The notes: a model not told the origin generated them from the letters alone. 64,000 nucleotides of DNA from Archivesica marissinica (GCA_014843695.1 CM026391.1:20420681-20484680); one strand, 5' to 3'. Shown: positions 1-11,735, counted from the first letter of the stretch. A program made the numbers and translations.

Positions 1-104
1 GGAGCCCTTTATGGATATCAACACAGAATATATATATATATATCAAGCTTAAAATGGCAAATAAAATGAAAGAGAATAAAATAATGAATTGCCGATACTC
101 AAGA

Positions 105-608
105 ATGTATCTCTTATACACAAGGATGTTGTATCTCTTATACACAATGATGTTGTATCTCTTATACACAAGGATGTTGTATCTCTTATACACACATGGA
201 TGTTGTATCTCTTATACACAATTATGTTGTATCTCTTATACGCAAGGATGTTGTATCTCTTATACACAAGGATGTTGTATCTCTTATACACAAGGATGGT
301 GTATCTCCTATACACAATGATGTTGTATCTCTTATGTACAAGGATGCTGTATCTCTTATACACATGGATGTTGTATCTCTTATACACAAGGATGTTGTAT
401 CTCTTATACACATGGATGTTGTATCTCTTATACACATGGATGTTGTATCTCTTATACACATGGATGTTGTATCTCTTATACACAAGGATGTTGTATCTCT
501 TATACACATGGATGTTGTATCTCTTATGTACAAGGATTTAGTATCTCTTATGTACAAGGATGTTGTATCTCTTATACACATGGATGTTGTATCTCTTATA
601 TACAAGGG
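105..608. repeat. 24-bp minisatellite array
   Basis: About 21 head-to-tail copies of a 24-bp unit built on TTGTATCTCTTATACACA plus AGGATG or TGGATG, with scattered substitutions. Because 24 is divisible by three, several frames stay open on both strands; the predicted peptides are 8-residue repeats without protein character. The unit contains TCTCTTATACACAT, identical to part of the Tn5 mosaic end. The array changes without a break into the 37-bp array to its right. Confidence 0.95.
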
Positions 609-1160
609 CGTTGTATCTTGTTTAGATGTTCTTTATATACAAGGGCGTTGTATCTTGTTTATATGTTCTTTATATACAAGGTCGTTGTATCTCGTTTAGA
701 TGTTCTTTATATACAAGGGCGTTGTATCTCGTTTATATGCTCTTTATATACAAGGGCGTTGTATCTTGTTTAGATGTTCTTTATATACAAGGTCGTTGTA
801 TCTTGTTTATATGCTCTTTATATACAAGGGCGTTGTATCTCGTTTATATGCTCTTTATATACAAGGGCGTTGTATCTTGTTTAGATGTTCTTTATATACA
901 AGGGCGTTGTATCTCGTTTATATGCTCTTTATATACAAGGGCGTTGTATCTTGTTTAGATGTTCTTTATATACAAGGGCGTTGTATCTCGTTTATATGCT
1001 CTTTATATACAAGGGCGTTGTATCTTGTTTAGATGTTCTTTATATACAAGGGCGTTGTATCTCGTTTATATGCTCTTTATATACAAGGGCGTTGTATCTT
1101 GTTTAGATGTTCTTTATATACAAGGGCGTTGTATCTCGCTTACACGTTCTTTATATACAC
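609..1160. repeat. 37-bp minisatellite array, related to the 24-bp array
   Basis: About 15 copies of a 37-bp unit, for example TTGTATCTTGTTTAGATG followed by TTCTTTATATACAAGGGCG. Two subtypes alternate (TTTAGATGTTC and TTTATATGCTC), so the real period is often 74 bp. The TTGTATCTC and TATACAAGG parts are shared with the 24-bp unit, suggesting descent from it by a 13-bp gain. It has no coding character. Confidence 0.93.
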
Positions 1161-1189
1161 AATACATTTATTTCAAACGGCAGACACTG

Positions 1190-1355
1190 CAGCCGTTACG
1201 ATTGTACCCTTAGGCAAGGCATTTATAGTCCCTGTTGCCTCTTCTCTCTCCCTCGTGGCAATGGATTCCATCAGGAATGAGGTCTCAAGAGCGACCAATA
1301 AAGGTTATAAGAACTTGTTTCGCAATCGAACTAAAATAAATGGGTATAAACAATA
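1190..1355 (+). mobile_element. SINE family B, 3' part only
   Basis: The body of a tRNA-derived SINE without its tRNA head. It carries the landmarks TAGGCAAGGCATTTA, GGATTCCATCAGGAATGAGG and a 3' end near CGCAATCGAACTAAAATAAA. The same body follows tRNA-like heads at 12924, 59130 and 61867 (plus strand) and 15873 (minus strand). The 5' truncation abuts the 37-bp array. Confidence 0.8.
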
Positions 1356-1837
1356 CACCGGTTCGTCATAGCAGATATAATTATAGTACCAGTGTTCTAA
1401 TCATAACACGCTAAGATTTCGGCCTTTGCCCACTCAGATCCTCGGAATTCGGGCGGGTTGTAGGGAGCCAGGATTGGGTTAAGACAGCGAGGGCTATTTT
1501 CATTTTTCCTATTGTTTAATTTTAGTAACTTCTTTCATTGAATTATAGATAGATTTATGAAAATAGTTTTTTTATTTTCGAATTCTTCGTCTTTCTCGTC
1601 TTTCTAATTCTCATTTTCGTCTTTATATTAACATTACCGACCTATCTAATTTCGAAATTTCGGTATATTATTTATATCTTCCAGTTAATCAACATAGATC
1701 AAGGATACGTGGCAGAACTGAGACTACATTGCAAGCTTTTTGTTAAATAAAGTTTGATTATTTGGGAAGTGCCGTTTTCTAATTTGTGTTATAACTTGTT
1801 GCCCGACCCTTTTTGCTATATTACATAAATGTATGTA
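1356..1837. other. Intergenic sequence, nothing recognised
   Basis: AT-rich, single-copy-looking sequence with no supportable gene, RNA or repeat on either strand. Open frames are short and carry no recognisable motif. Confidence 0.6.
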
Positions 1838-2016
1838 TAGTCTACATCCGCTATGTCAATGTCGGTTATGTCGAATTCTCCGGTTATCTCGAAGTCCGAT
1901 CAAAGTCCCGTTTCAGACACTATCATTTTACATATAACTGGCTATGTTTACGTTATGTCAAAATTCGGCTATGTCGAAGTATGTTGATCGGTCTGACGGA
2001 ATTCGACATAACGGAT
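1838..2016. mobile_element. Partial TA-type MITE (GTCTACATCCG family)
   Basis: One end reads TAGTCTACATCCGCTATGTC; subterminal copies of CGGTTATGTCGAA and TTCGACATAACGGAT point in opposite directions. It is homologous, in inverse orientation, to the complete element at 5882-6077, but the right inverted repeat stops at CATAACGGAT, so this copy is truncated. It is non-coding. Confidence 0.7.
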
Positions 2017-2109
2017 TGGGATATCAGGGTGAATTAAGGTCGGAGGAAGGGGTATCAGGGTGAATAAAGGTCGGAGAAAGGAGTATCAGCGACGATAGAC
2101 GGTAGAGTG

Positions 2110-3635
2110 CAGCAGCGTCGATGACATACGAGACTACACGAGACTACATTAATGGGTATATGGCGTCGATGACACACGAGACTACATTAATGTGTAGATG
2201 ACGTATATGGCACACGAGGCTACACTAGACTACACGAGACTACATTAATGTGTAGATGACGTCGATGGCACACGAGGCTACATTAATGTGTAGATGACGT
2301 CGATGGCACACGAGGCTACAATAATGTGTAGATGACGTCGATGACACACGAGGCTACAAATAATGTGTATATGTTGTCGATGACACACGAGGCTACATTA
2401 ATGTGTAGATGTTGTCGATGACATACGAGGCTACACGAGACTACACGAGGCTACATTAATGTGTAGATGTTGTCGATGACATACGAGGCTACATTAATGT
2501 GTTGATGTTGTCGATGACACACGAGGCTACATTAATGTGTAGATGTTGTCGATGACACACGAGGCCACATTAATGTGTAGATGTTGTCGATGACACACGA
2601 GGCTACATTAATGTGTAGATGTTGTCGATGACACACGAGGCTACATTAATGTGTAGATGTTGTCGATGGCATACGAGGCTACACGAGACTACACGAGGCT
2701 ACATTAATGTGTAGATGACGTCGATGACACACGAGGCTACATTAATGTGTAGATGACGTCGATGACACACGAGGCTACATTAATGTGTAGATGACGTCGA
2801 TGACACACGAGGCTACATTAATGTGTAGATGACATCGATGACACACGAGGCTACATTAATGTGTAGATGACGTCGATGACACACGAGGCTACATTAATGT
2901 GTAGATGACGTCGATGACACACGAGGCTACATTAATGTGTTGATGACGTCGATGACACACGAGGCTACATTAATGTGTTGATGACGTCGATGACATACGA
3001 GGCTACATTAATGTGTATATGTTGTCGACGACACACGAGGCTACATTAATGTGTTGATGACGTCGATGACACACGAGGCTACATTAATGTGTAGATGACA
3101 TCGATGACATACGAGGCCACATTAATGTGTTGATGACGTCGATGACACACGAGGTTACATTAATGTGTTGATGACGTCGATGACACACGAGGTTACATTA
3201 ATGTGTAGATGACGTCGATGACACACGAGGTTACATTAATGTGTAGATGACATCGATGACATACGAGGCCACATTAATGTGTTGATGACGTCGATGACAC
3301 ACGAGGTTACATTAATGTGTTGATGACGTCGATGACACACGAGGTTACATTAATGTGTAGATGACGTCGATGACACACGAGGTTACATTAATGTGTAGAT
3401 GACATCGATGACATACGAGGCCACATTAATGTGTTGATGACGTCGATGACACACGAGGTTACATTAATGTGTTGATGACGTCGATGACACACGAGGTTAC
3501 ATTAATGTGTAGATGACGTCGATGACACACGAGGTTACATTAATGTGTAGATGACATCGATGACATACGAGGCCACATTAATGTGTTGATGACGTCGATG
3601 ACACACGAGGTTACATTAATGTGTAGATGGCGTCA
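2110..3635. repeat. 38-bp satellite array with a 152-bp higher-order repeat
   Basis: About 40 copies of a 38-bp unit: GATGACACACGAGGCTACAT followed by TAATGTGTAGATGACGTC. The left part is irregular, with extra ACACGAGACT pieces. From about 3070 to 3600 the variants GGCCACATT, GGTTACATT, GTTGATG and GACATCGATGACATAC recur every four units (starts near 3115, 3267, 3419, 3571), so a 152-bp block was amplified as a whole. Many units contain TGACGTCG, close to the CREB palindrome. Confidence 0.95.
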
Positions 3636-3887
3636 TCGCGAGACACCTGAACGTTAACCCATATTACTGGGACGTAAGGAAGTTGACCAGAAAGAAACAC
3701 CATCTACTGATTTAAGGTAGGATCACATTAAGTCCTTGTGATAACATCCAAGGCCCTCTATGAGATCACACACGGTCCTTTCAAGGCCATGTCAGTCGAA
3801 TGCTCACCTTTACAGTTGTCTGGTGTGAGAGACTGGTGTGCATTCATGGCTTGCATTAGTCAACTTCTGGTGGAAATACTCGACACA

Positions 3888-4545
3888 GAAAACCAAATAT
3901 CGGACTAAGTGCTTTTTGAATTCGAATTAAACGAGTATCAACGGTTACAATTACATTACAAACACCAAATATCGGATTGACATATTCTTGAATTCGAGTT
4001 AATCGAGTTTCAACGGTTACAGTTTACATTACAAAAACCAAATGTCTATCTCCTATACAAGTTAATCGAGTTTCAACGGTTACAGTTTACATTACAAACA
4101 CCAAATATCTATCTCGTATACAAATTAATCGAGTTTCAATGGTTACAGTTTACATTACAAACACCAAATGTCTATCTCGTATACAAGTTAATCGAGTTTC
4201 AACGGTTACAGTTTACATTACAAACACCAAATGTCTATCTCCTATACAAGTTAATCGAGTTTCAACGGTTACAGTTTACATTACAAACACCAAATGTCTA
4301 TCTCCTATACAAGTTAATCGAGTTTCAACGGTTACAGTTTACATTACAAACACCAAATGTCTATCTCGTATACAAGTTAATCGAGTTTCAACGGTTACAG
4401 TTTACATTACAAACACCAAATGTCTATCTCGTATACAAGTTAATCGAGCTTCAACGGTTACAGTTTACATTACAAACACCAAATGTCTATCTTGTATACA
4501 AGTTAATCGAGTTTCAACGGTTGCATTTACATTGCACAGCACAAC
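3888..4545. repeat. 63-bp minisatellite array
   Basis: About ten copies of a 63-bp unit containing GAGTTTCAACGGTTACAGTT, TACATTACAAACACCAAAT and CTATCTCGTATACAAGTTA. The first two copies are diverged and the central ones nearly identical. The unit is 21 codons long, so one plus-strand frame stays open for 140 codons; this is a by-product of unit length, not a gene. Confidence 0.93.
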
Positions 4546-4657
4546 ATTATTGTCTACATGATATTTGAAGAATACGTAATTACGTAATAACGTAAACGTA
4601 TTAATTGACCATGAGTCAATTCTTTGTAACAGAGGTTCCATCTACCGTCTGGTCATA

Positions 4658-4845
4658 ATAATATTAACATTCTTTCAGATGGGAATTAAAACCGAGGTCT
4701 CGTGTAGGTGCTTTAAAGCGTGCACGTTACAAAACCAGAGGAGACTCTAATCATTGTACTTTCTAAATCTAAAATGACTAATCTCTTCAGGAGGCGTCGC
4801 TCATATGAGCAGCCGGTAGCAACGATAAATAAATGTAAAACACAA
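4658..4845 (+). mobile_element. SINE family A, 5'-truncated
   Basis: It carries the family A body: ATTCTTTCAGATGGGA, ACCGAGGTCTCGTGT, AACCAGAGGAGACTC, CTCTTCAGGAGGCGTCGCTC and a 3' end near CGATAAATAAATGTAAAACA. The tRNA head seen in the copies at 6539 and 15413 is missing. It lies 36 bp beyond the splice donor of the receptor exon to its right, within that gene's first intron on the opposite strand. Confidence 0.8.
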
Positions 4846-4880
4846 TATTTGTAACATAGCAAAAATTAAACAGCATTTAC

Positions 4881-5609
4881 CATTGTATCGTTATGAAGCA
4901 GGTGAAGTTGATATCCTGGTAGTAATTGCTGTCTGTTCACGTGATCTATGGCCAACATGGCGGCTGTGAGTTCGGAGCGCCCTAACGCCTCGCCCCTACT
5001 ACCACTTAAATCAAACAATCCCCCTATATACAGGGGCGTAAGCTGTGTTGGTGCACACCGTATGTCTGCATCCGCAGTGAGCAGCATTGATATGGTACTA
5101 TTGTTGTTAATATCCACAAAACCATCACCGGCTTTACTTTCGTTTAAAAGCTGGTATTTCTTACCATCCATCGCAAGGTGCGGAGATACTCTTTTGTTTT
5201 GCCCAGACATGTCAATGTCACTCTTTACTTTACCTTGCGCATGTACACTTCTAGAATATGCATAGTGTTGCATATTTACATTGTGCGAGTCCTTCACAAC
5301 GTTAGTGTCACTATTTCCGAGCGGCGCATCTGTATATGGACCTGTGTGTTTCTTTTCCTTTGCATGATTCGTTTCAATCGAAGTCAAATTTATTACTTTA
5401 TTATTCCTCAGTTTAGAAATATTCTGTGACACCATCGCTCCAGCTATGTGATACCTAAAATCCACTATGCTATCGGAAATATTGTTGTACGCAATTAAGT
5501 CATTAGCCTCTGCAACAAACGTGTATACACAATCTTTAACGAGCAATAAGGGGACAATAACGAGCATCAGAAATATCCTCCAAAGTATTTTGTTCAAACA
5601 TTGTATCAT
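4881..5609 (-). CDS. GABA-B receptor-like class C GPCR, first coding exon (partial)
   Basis: Encodes 243 residues before a splice donor (ATG|gtaaat, phase 0, GT at 4880-4879); the frame stops a few codons into the intron. Residues 1-33 begin MIQCLNKILWRIFLML and form a hydrophobic signal or anchor segment. Residues about 34-180 are a poorly conserved, N-rich spacer with several N-glycosylation sequons (NIS, NLT, NES, NST). From about residue 190 the sequence becomes family-like: a cysteine, then LYIGGLFDLSG, GRSELTAAMLAIDHVN and LLPGYQLHLLHNDTM, the first strand-helix-strand of the Venus-flytrap ligand domain as in GABA-B receptors. It would act at the plasma membrane as a G-protein-coupled GABA receptor subunit or relative. 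The start was chosen as the first ATG before the signal segment. The seven-helix part is absent from this window, so subunit type and function are inferred only from the flytrap start. Confidence 0.78.
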
Positions 5610-5881
5610 TTTTCTCTCTCGGCTCGAACGAACATCATGCTAGCGTTTCACAACAGCAGTAATCTCTTCGCGTCTCCTTCCGCGCAATCGTCCAAAGCCT
5701 GTAACCAATCAATCCAAATCTATTATCAATTGTGGCTTGAAAAAACATATAGACATTTTCGCAGAATTTATTTCATGACTCCTTTATATCAAATCAATAC
5801 ATGGCTGTTTGATGAACATGTTTTGTTGCATTTTATGTGCAGTGATATATTTTACTAATATTAAGTTAGATTAAGCATCTA

Positions 5882-6077
5882 CAGTCTACATCTGCTATGT
5901 CGAATTCCGCCGGATCGAAGAAAATACTTCGACATAACCGAAGTTTGACTTACCAAATTTTATATAAACAGGTCCAGTTATATGTAAAATGATAGTGTCT
6001 GAAATGGGACTTTGATCCGACTTCGAGATAACCGGAGAATTCGACATAACCGACTTTGACATAACGGATGTAGACTG
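5882..6077. mobile_element. TA-flanked MITE, complete
   Basis: Terminal inverted repeats CAGTCTACATCTGCTATGTC and its counterpart ending CGGATGTAGACTG, directly flanked by TA on both sides, as expected for a Tc1/mariner or pogo-type insertion. Subterminal TTCGACATAAC motifs add further inverted symmetry. It is about 196 bp and non-coding. It sits about 270 bp upstream of the receptor start codon, so it may lie in that gene's promoter or 5' leader. Confidence 0.75.
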
Positions 6078-6238
6078 TATCTTTCATTTTTCAATTATTT
6101 ACAGCAACAAATGATATTAATACAAAATAATGGCTAAGAATGAAAGACGAGTCTTATAGAATGTTTCCGCTCGTGTGGGCTTCATTATTTAGTTCAGTAT
6201 GTTAGAGACCATTTAAATAGATGCTATAACTAAGATGA

Positions 6239-6483
6239 TTAACCCATTCAACCCCAAGTAACTGACATGGACTCGTGCATGATATTCTTAGACCAATACA
6301 TTAATAAGAACATTACCTTTGGACCAGTTCATTTATCAAAATGGGTACTTTTATCTAAAAATAGTAATAATTATTACTGGCAAAAAGTGCAGATCCTGAT
6401 GAGCCGGCTCATTACGAGCCGGCTCATCTGGATCTACACTTTATGTAAGTCTATTTAGAGGCATGTAATGTTGAAAGGGTTAA
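6239..6483. mobile_element. piggyBac-like MITE (TTAA-flanked)
   Basis: Begins TTAACCCATTCAACCCC and ends GTTGAAAGGGTTAA, giving CCC...GGG termini inside TTAA target sites, the piggyBac arrangement. The interior has a hairpin around GAGCCGGCTCATTACGAGCC. A shorter homologous copy lies at 63228-63445. It is non-coding and would need a transposase supplied elsewhere. Confidence 0.8.
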
Positions 6484-6538
6484 TTCGTCTCTTAGCATGT
6501 ATATAAATATATATCTTATAAACACAATACAGCTAACA

Positions 6539-6835
6539 GGCGGATCTGTAGTCCAGTGGTTATCACCCTGGACTGGTAATCCAGGGATCGCAGGTTCGAT
6601 TCCCCGTCTGACCCTAATAAAATTAACAGTCTTTCAGTTGGGACTTTAAACCGAGGTATCGTGTCGGTGCTGTACACTGTGCACGTAAAAGAACCAGAGG
6701 AGAATCTGGAATGGGTTTCTATCTGTATCATTGCACTATCCTCCAAAATCTAAAATTACTAATCTCTTCAGGAGGCGTCGCTCATAATTATGGGCAACCG
6801 GTAGCGACGATAAATAAACGTAAAACACACACACA
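6539..6835 (+). mobile_element. SINE family A, full length
   Basis: A tRNA-like head (6540-6613) with A-box-like TAGTCCAGTGGTTA, an anticodon arm CTGGACTGGTAATCCAG whose loop would read GGT (Thr), and B-box GGTTCGATTCC. The shared body (CTTTCAG, ACCGAGGTATC, CTTCAGGAGGCGTCGCTC) follows, and the 3' end is CGTAAAACACACACACA. The acceptor and T stems do not pair well, so this is a retroposon head, not a tRNA gene. Other copies are at 4658, 14871, 15413 and 62152. Confidence 0.85.
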
Positions 6836-6957
6836 CAATAAAGCTATTAATATTTCTTATCAAAGTCCCGCGAGAACCCACTTTTATGTAGCTTATGTTG
6901 TGGTGGTCAGCAATTAAATGTTTGGGCTTTTCATGCAGTTTATGCAGATAACTTTGA

Positions 6958-7437
6958 GATATGTTTGTGTAATGTAGATGTGTGTAGTGTAGATGTTTGT
7001 GTACTGTATTTGTTTGTGTATTGTCGATGTGTGTAATGTAGATGTGTGTAGTGTAGATGTTTGTGTAATATATATGTCTGTGTACTGTATATGTTTGTGT
7101 AATATATATGTTTGTGTACTGTATATGTTTGTGTATTATCGATGTATGTAGTGTAGATGTTTGTGTAATATATATGTTTGTGTAATATATATGTTTGTGT
7201 AATGTAGATGTGTGTAGTGTAGATGCGTGTAATGTAGATGTGTGTATTGTAGATGTGTTTGTACTGTATATGTTTGTGTTGCGTATATGTTTGAGTGGTG
7301 CATATGTGTGTGTAGTTAGATGGGTGTAGTATATGTGCTTGGGTTGTGTATATGTTTGTGTAATGTTGATGTTTGTTAAATGTAGATGTTTGTGCAGTGT
7401 ATATGTTTGTGTAGTGTTGATGTGTGTACAATTTATA
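6958..7437. repeat. Degenerate 17-bp GT-rich repeat
   Basis: Imperfect copies of about 17 bp such as ATGTTTGTGTACTGTAT and ATGTTTGTGTAATATAT, with shorter GTGTAGTGTAGATGT variants. It grades directly into the pure (GT)n tract and may be its interrupted, older flank. Confidence 0.8.
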
Positions 7438-8996
<1,559 letters not shown>

Positions 8997-9210
8997 ATGT
9001 AGATGTTGTGTGTATTGTAGCCATCTATTTTAAAATCGTATTAGAAATGAGAAATATACGATAGATATGACCAAAAAGATGAAATAAGTTAGTAAAGTTG
9101 CTTACTTAAAGCGCCACTGCATCGGAATAAAAACTGTTGTTTGGAAACAAAAGAATCAACTAAATATAGCACCGTCGTATACGAGATTTGTATACCAACA
9201 CATGTTGGAC

Positions 9211-9266
9211 GTCACGCTGATGTGTGGCGTCCTTGGCCGTCACGCTGATGTGTGGCGTCCTTGGCC
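9211..9266. repeat. Two-copy 28-bp tandem duplication
   Basis: GTCACGCTGATGTGTGGCGT plus CCTTGGCC occurs twice in direct succession with no differences, which implies a recent duplication. The second copy runs into a tRNA-like sequence. Confidence 0.9.
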
Positions 9267-9330
9267 GCCTAGTGGTAGAGCGTCGGATTTAGAATAGAAG
9301 GGTCCTAGGTCTGCCCAGGAAACATATCTA
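9263..9330 (+). mobile_element. Possible degenerate tRNA-like SINE head
   Basis: GGCCGCCTAGTGGTAGAGCG resembles a tRNA 5' half with an A box, and GGGTCCTAGGTCTGCCC stands where a B box is expected but fits poorly. No matching copy elsewhere in the window was recognised. It is unlikely to be a functional tRNA. Confidence 0.3.
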
Positions 9331-10340
9331 GGACCCCGCCAGCCGCAATGGGGTTTCACCGCCATAAATGCAATTTACATACAACAAACGTATGTAAGCA
9401 ACGCGCATGCGTGAAGCAACCGCGTATGTTGAGACAGCATGGTCTTAGATGTGTTGTCTGATTGCAGATAGAGAGCGATGCGTTCCGAATGTACGCATGG
9501 TGTAGCAAACTGATTAAATTTTAGGGAAGTTCGTACTTTCACTTTCAGTTAGTTATATTGCAAGAACACACTGTTGACTGACTGAAAATAATTATTCAAA
9601 TTATTAGGGAAGAAATAGAAGAATGTGTAGTAGGATAGCTACGTGTACGTAATAAAAGTAAAGTAAAGTGTTTGTTTATTATAGTGTCACCCCTATTTAA
9701 GGTACTTGCCTTTTCTGACTTATGAGACACAGCTTTTTATGAACATCAGTACTTCCCGAATCCTATGCTTGTATGCCAGGCGCCAGGCTAATCGGTAACC
9801 ATTATTTAACTAGCTGGCGGCTCACCAACCGGTCATATCAGAACTAAACCCTGACGAGATTCGAATCTTCGACCCCCCGCTCCGTAGGCGTAATATTTCA
9901 AATGTTATGATATTTTTTATTCCATACGATATAGTCGCCTTATATCTTTACTTGGCATTGCTTGCCTCCTGCTGATATCTAAGAGCAGTAATCCACGAGT
10001 ATCCGGTACAATGGCACTGGATGTCAAATATGTGTGATGTATGATTTCTTGCCGCCAGACACATGAGAAAACACAACGTTTTTGTTCTCTACAGACTGAT
10101 TGGTTATTTACAGATAACAACGTGGCAGTCATTTGACATTTCAGTCTACATATTCAAAACTTGCTTTTGCAGTTTCGCATGTTCAATTCAATATTCAATC
10201 AATATATGTATTGCGTTAAAATATGACTATATTTATAGGGAATCGATTTTCGCGATAAGCCTACTCTATGTTGATCCCTCTACGGTCGTGCACCAAATTC
10301 CATATACTCTGAATATTAACAAATCGTAATTTGAGGCAAT
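9331..10340. other. Intergenic sequence; possible SINE remnant near 9800-9890
   Basis: No gene is supportable. On the minus strand around 9845-9870 the motif GATTCGAATCTCGTC resembles a tRNA B box, with an A-box-like TTGGTGAGCCGCCAGCTAGT nearby, so a degenerate tRNA-derived SINE is possible. The rest is AT-rich with short uninformative frames. Confidence 0.4.
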
Positions 10341-10357
10341 TCCTTAATTAGAAACAT

Positions 10358-10520
10358 TAGTCAGTTACTGCCCCTGAATACTCCTAATAGTATATTGGTC
10401 CTCTTAATTGTTTTCCTCTGTTTGTATCGTTGTTTCCTTTGCACCACATGTTTTCCATTCTCATCCGTATTCTCGTCTTATAAGTATGTAATTATTAAAT
10501 CTCGACAGATATCCTTTAGC
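10358..10520 (+). repeat. Dispersed repeat holding a single copy of the 40-bp unit
   Basis: GTCAGTTACTGCCCCTGAAT occurs once here, followed by CTCTTAATTGTTTTCCTC and a CTTATAA...ATTATTAA stretch. The same order occurs at 53441-53950, where the first part is expanded into an 11-copy array. This is therefore an unexpanded paralogue of that locus. Confidence 0.7.
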
Positions 10521-10599
10521 ATGTCCAATGGATACCGTACTGTAAAAATGGTTCAATTCATTAGCACGCAACACCTGTTTAGACGACAACAGTAAAAAC

Positions 10600-10690
10600 A
10601 AAGGATTCCAACTAAAAGCACCAATATACATTTAGGGATAAATCTGACTTTATCCATCAATGGAGGTAATAGAAAAACCAGTAATGTCTC
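10600..10690 (+). repeat. Dispersed repeat fragment
   Basis: CACCAATATACATTTAGGGA followed by TCTGACTTTATCC resembles 17470-17515 (ACCAATATACATTAGGGATA followed by CGGACTTCATC). It may belong to the same dispersed element as the adjacent 10358-10520 repeat. No coding capacity was found. Confidence 0.5.
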
Positions 10691-10952
10691 TCATTCATAT
10701 TAGCATATCTCTAATACATAATTTGCATAATATATGAATTTGCATACATTTCCTATTAGTCTATGTAAGAAAAGTAAAAATAGTCACGTTACAGTTTGCC
10801 TTAATTTGTAAATCAATTGAAAGCCTCTATTTCGTTTTAAAACGACGAAATTATTTCCATATTGCGACGTTTGTATTTTATGAACCAAATAATTATGTTA
10901 TTTATTAATTGCATTTCTATTTTTGATATTGAACGCTCCGCTCCGCCAATTG

Positions 10953-11081
10953 GTGTGTGCGTTTAATGATCTAAAACAAGCGTTCGATACTGTTTGGAGG
11001 GGCGGTCTTTGGAGACAATTACTTAATACAAGAATAAATGGAAAAGGTTTTAAACTTATTAACCAAATTAAACATATCTAG
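10953..11081 (+). mobile_element. LINE reverse-transcriptase fragment, motif A region
   Basis: Translated from 10953 it reads FNDLKQAFDTVWRGGLW and then RQLLNTRINGKGFKLI before a stop (TAG at 11079-11081). The D-x-x-x-A-F-D-x-V-W pattern is the conserved motif A of non-LTR retrotransposon reverse transcriptase, carrying a catalytic aspartate. The fragment is cut off where a different LINE 3' end begins. It is defunct. Confidence 0.8.
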
Positions 11082-11735
11082 TGTCTACGTTGGCGGTTGT
11101 GACGTACAATGCGTTGATCATGTCAGAGATCTGGGTGTTCACATGTCCAATACACTCAACTTCGACCATCACATCCAAAAAAAGTGTCATATAGCACGTG
11201 TGCAGTTACGAAATCTTAAAGCTATACGTAAACTTCTCACAAAAAAGTCTGCTGAATCATTAGTGCATGGGTTGGTTCATTCGCACATCGACTTCTGCAA
11301 CGGTCTGTTTACCGACATTCCGGCCTACCAAGCCGACACACTACAGCGAGTTCAAAATCAGCCGCTAGAGTTGTCCTTAATGCCTCGTTTGAACAACCAA
11401 GTGCGGAACTTCTGAAAGAACTCCACTGGCTTCCAGTTAAAGCCAGAATCATTTTCAAAGTTCTAGTGATGGTATTCCGTGTCAATAATGGAACAGCTCC
11501 AGTATATCTGGGAGAAATGTGTGTACCCATTCGAGGAAGGTACAGACTAAGATCACAAAGTGACACTAACTTTAACATCCCAAGTCGACGAACAAAATTA
11601 GCCGATAGATCTATTGCCGTCGTTGGACCCAAATTGTGAAACGATCTACCTAGTTATCTGAAAAACATTGAGTCGGAAGCCAGTTTCCGATCAAAACTGA
11701 AAACCCATCTGTTTAGGCAATTTTATGAACGATAA
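11082..11735 (+). mobile_element. L2/CR1-like LINE, C-terminal end of ORF2, frameshifted
   Basis: The first frame gives VRDLGVHMSNTLNFDHHI, LVHGLVHSHIDFCNGLF and TLQRVQNQ, typical of the region after the reverse transcriptase in L2/CR1-clade elements. Near 11360 a frameshift moves the homology to another frame, which continues AARVVLNASFEQPSAELL, ELHWLPVKARIIFKVLV and ends SKLKTHLFRQFYER with a stop at 11733-11735. In the usual KLWNDLP motif the Trp codon is TGA (about 11637). With one frameshift and one nonsense codon this copy is dead. Confidence 0.85.

Noticed and set aside
3785..3890. Second exon of the receptor on the minus strand (tttccaccag acceptor, AAAG|gtgagc donor)
   Set aside because: The only frame without an early stop meets TAA before the donor, and the peptide has no flytrap-domain resemblance.
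6540..6613. Genuine tRNA-Thr gene
   Set aside because: A and B boxes are present, but acceptor and T stems do not pair and the same head is attached to an identical SINE body at other places.
11309..11632. Minus-strand gene of 107 codons
   Set aside because: Antisense shadow of the LINE ORF2 end, which has clear family motifs on the plus strand.
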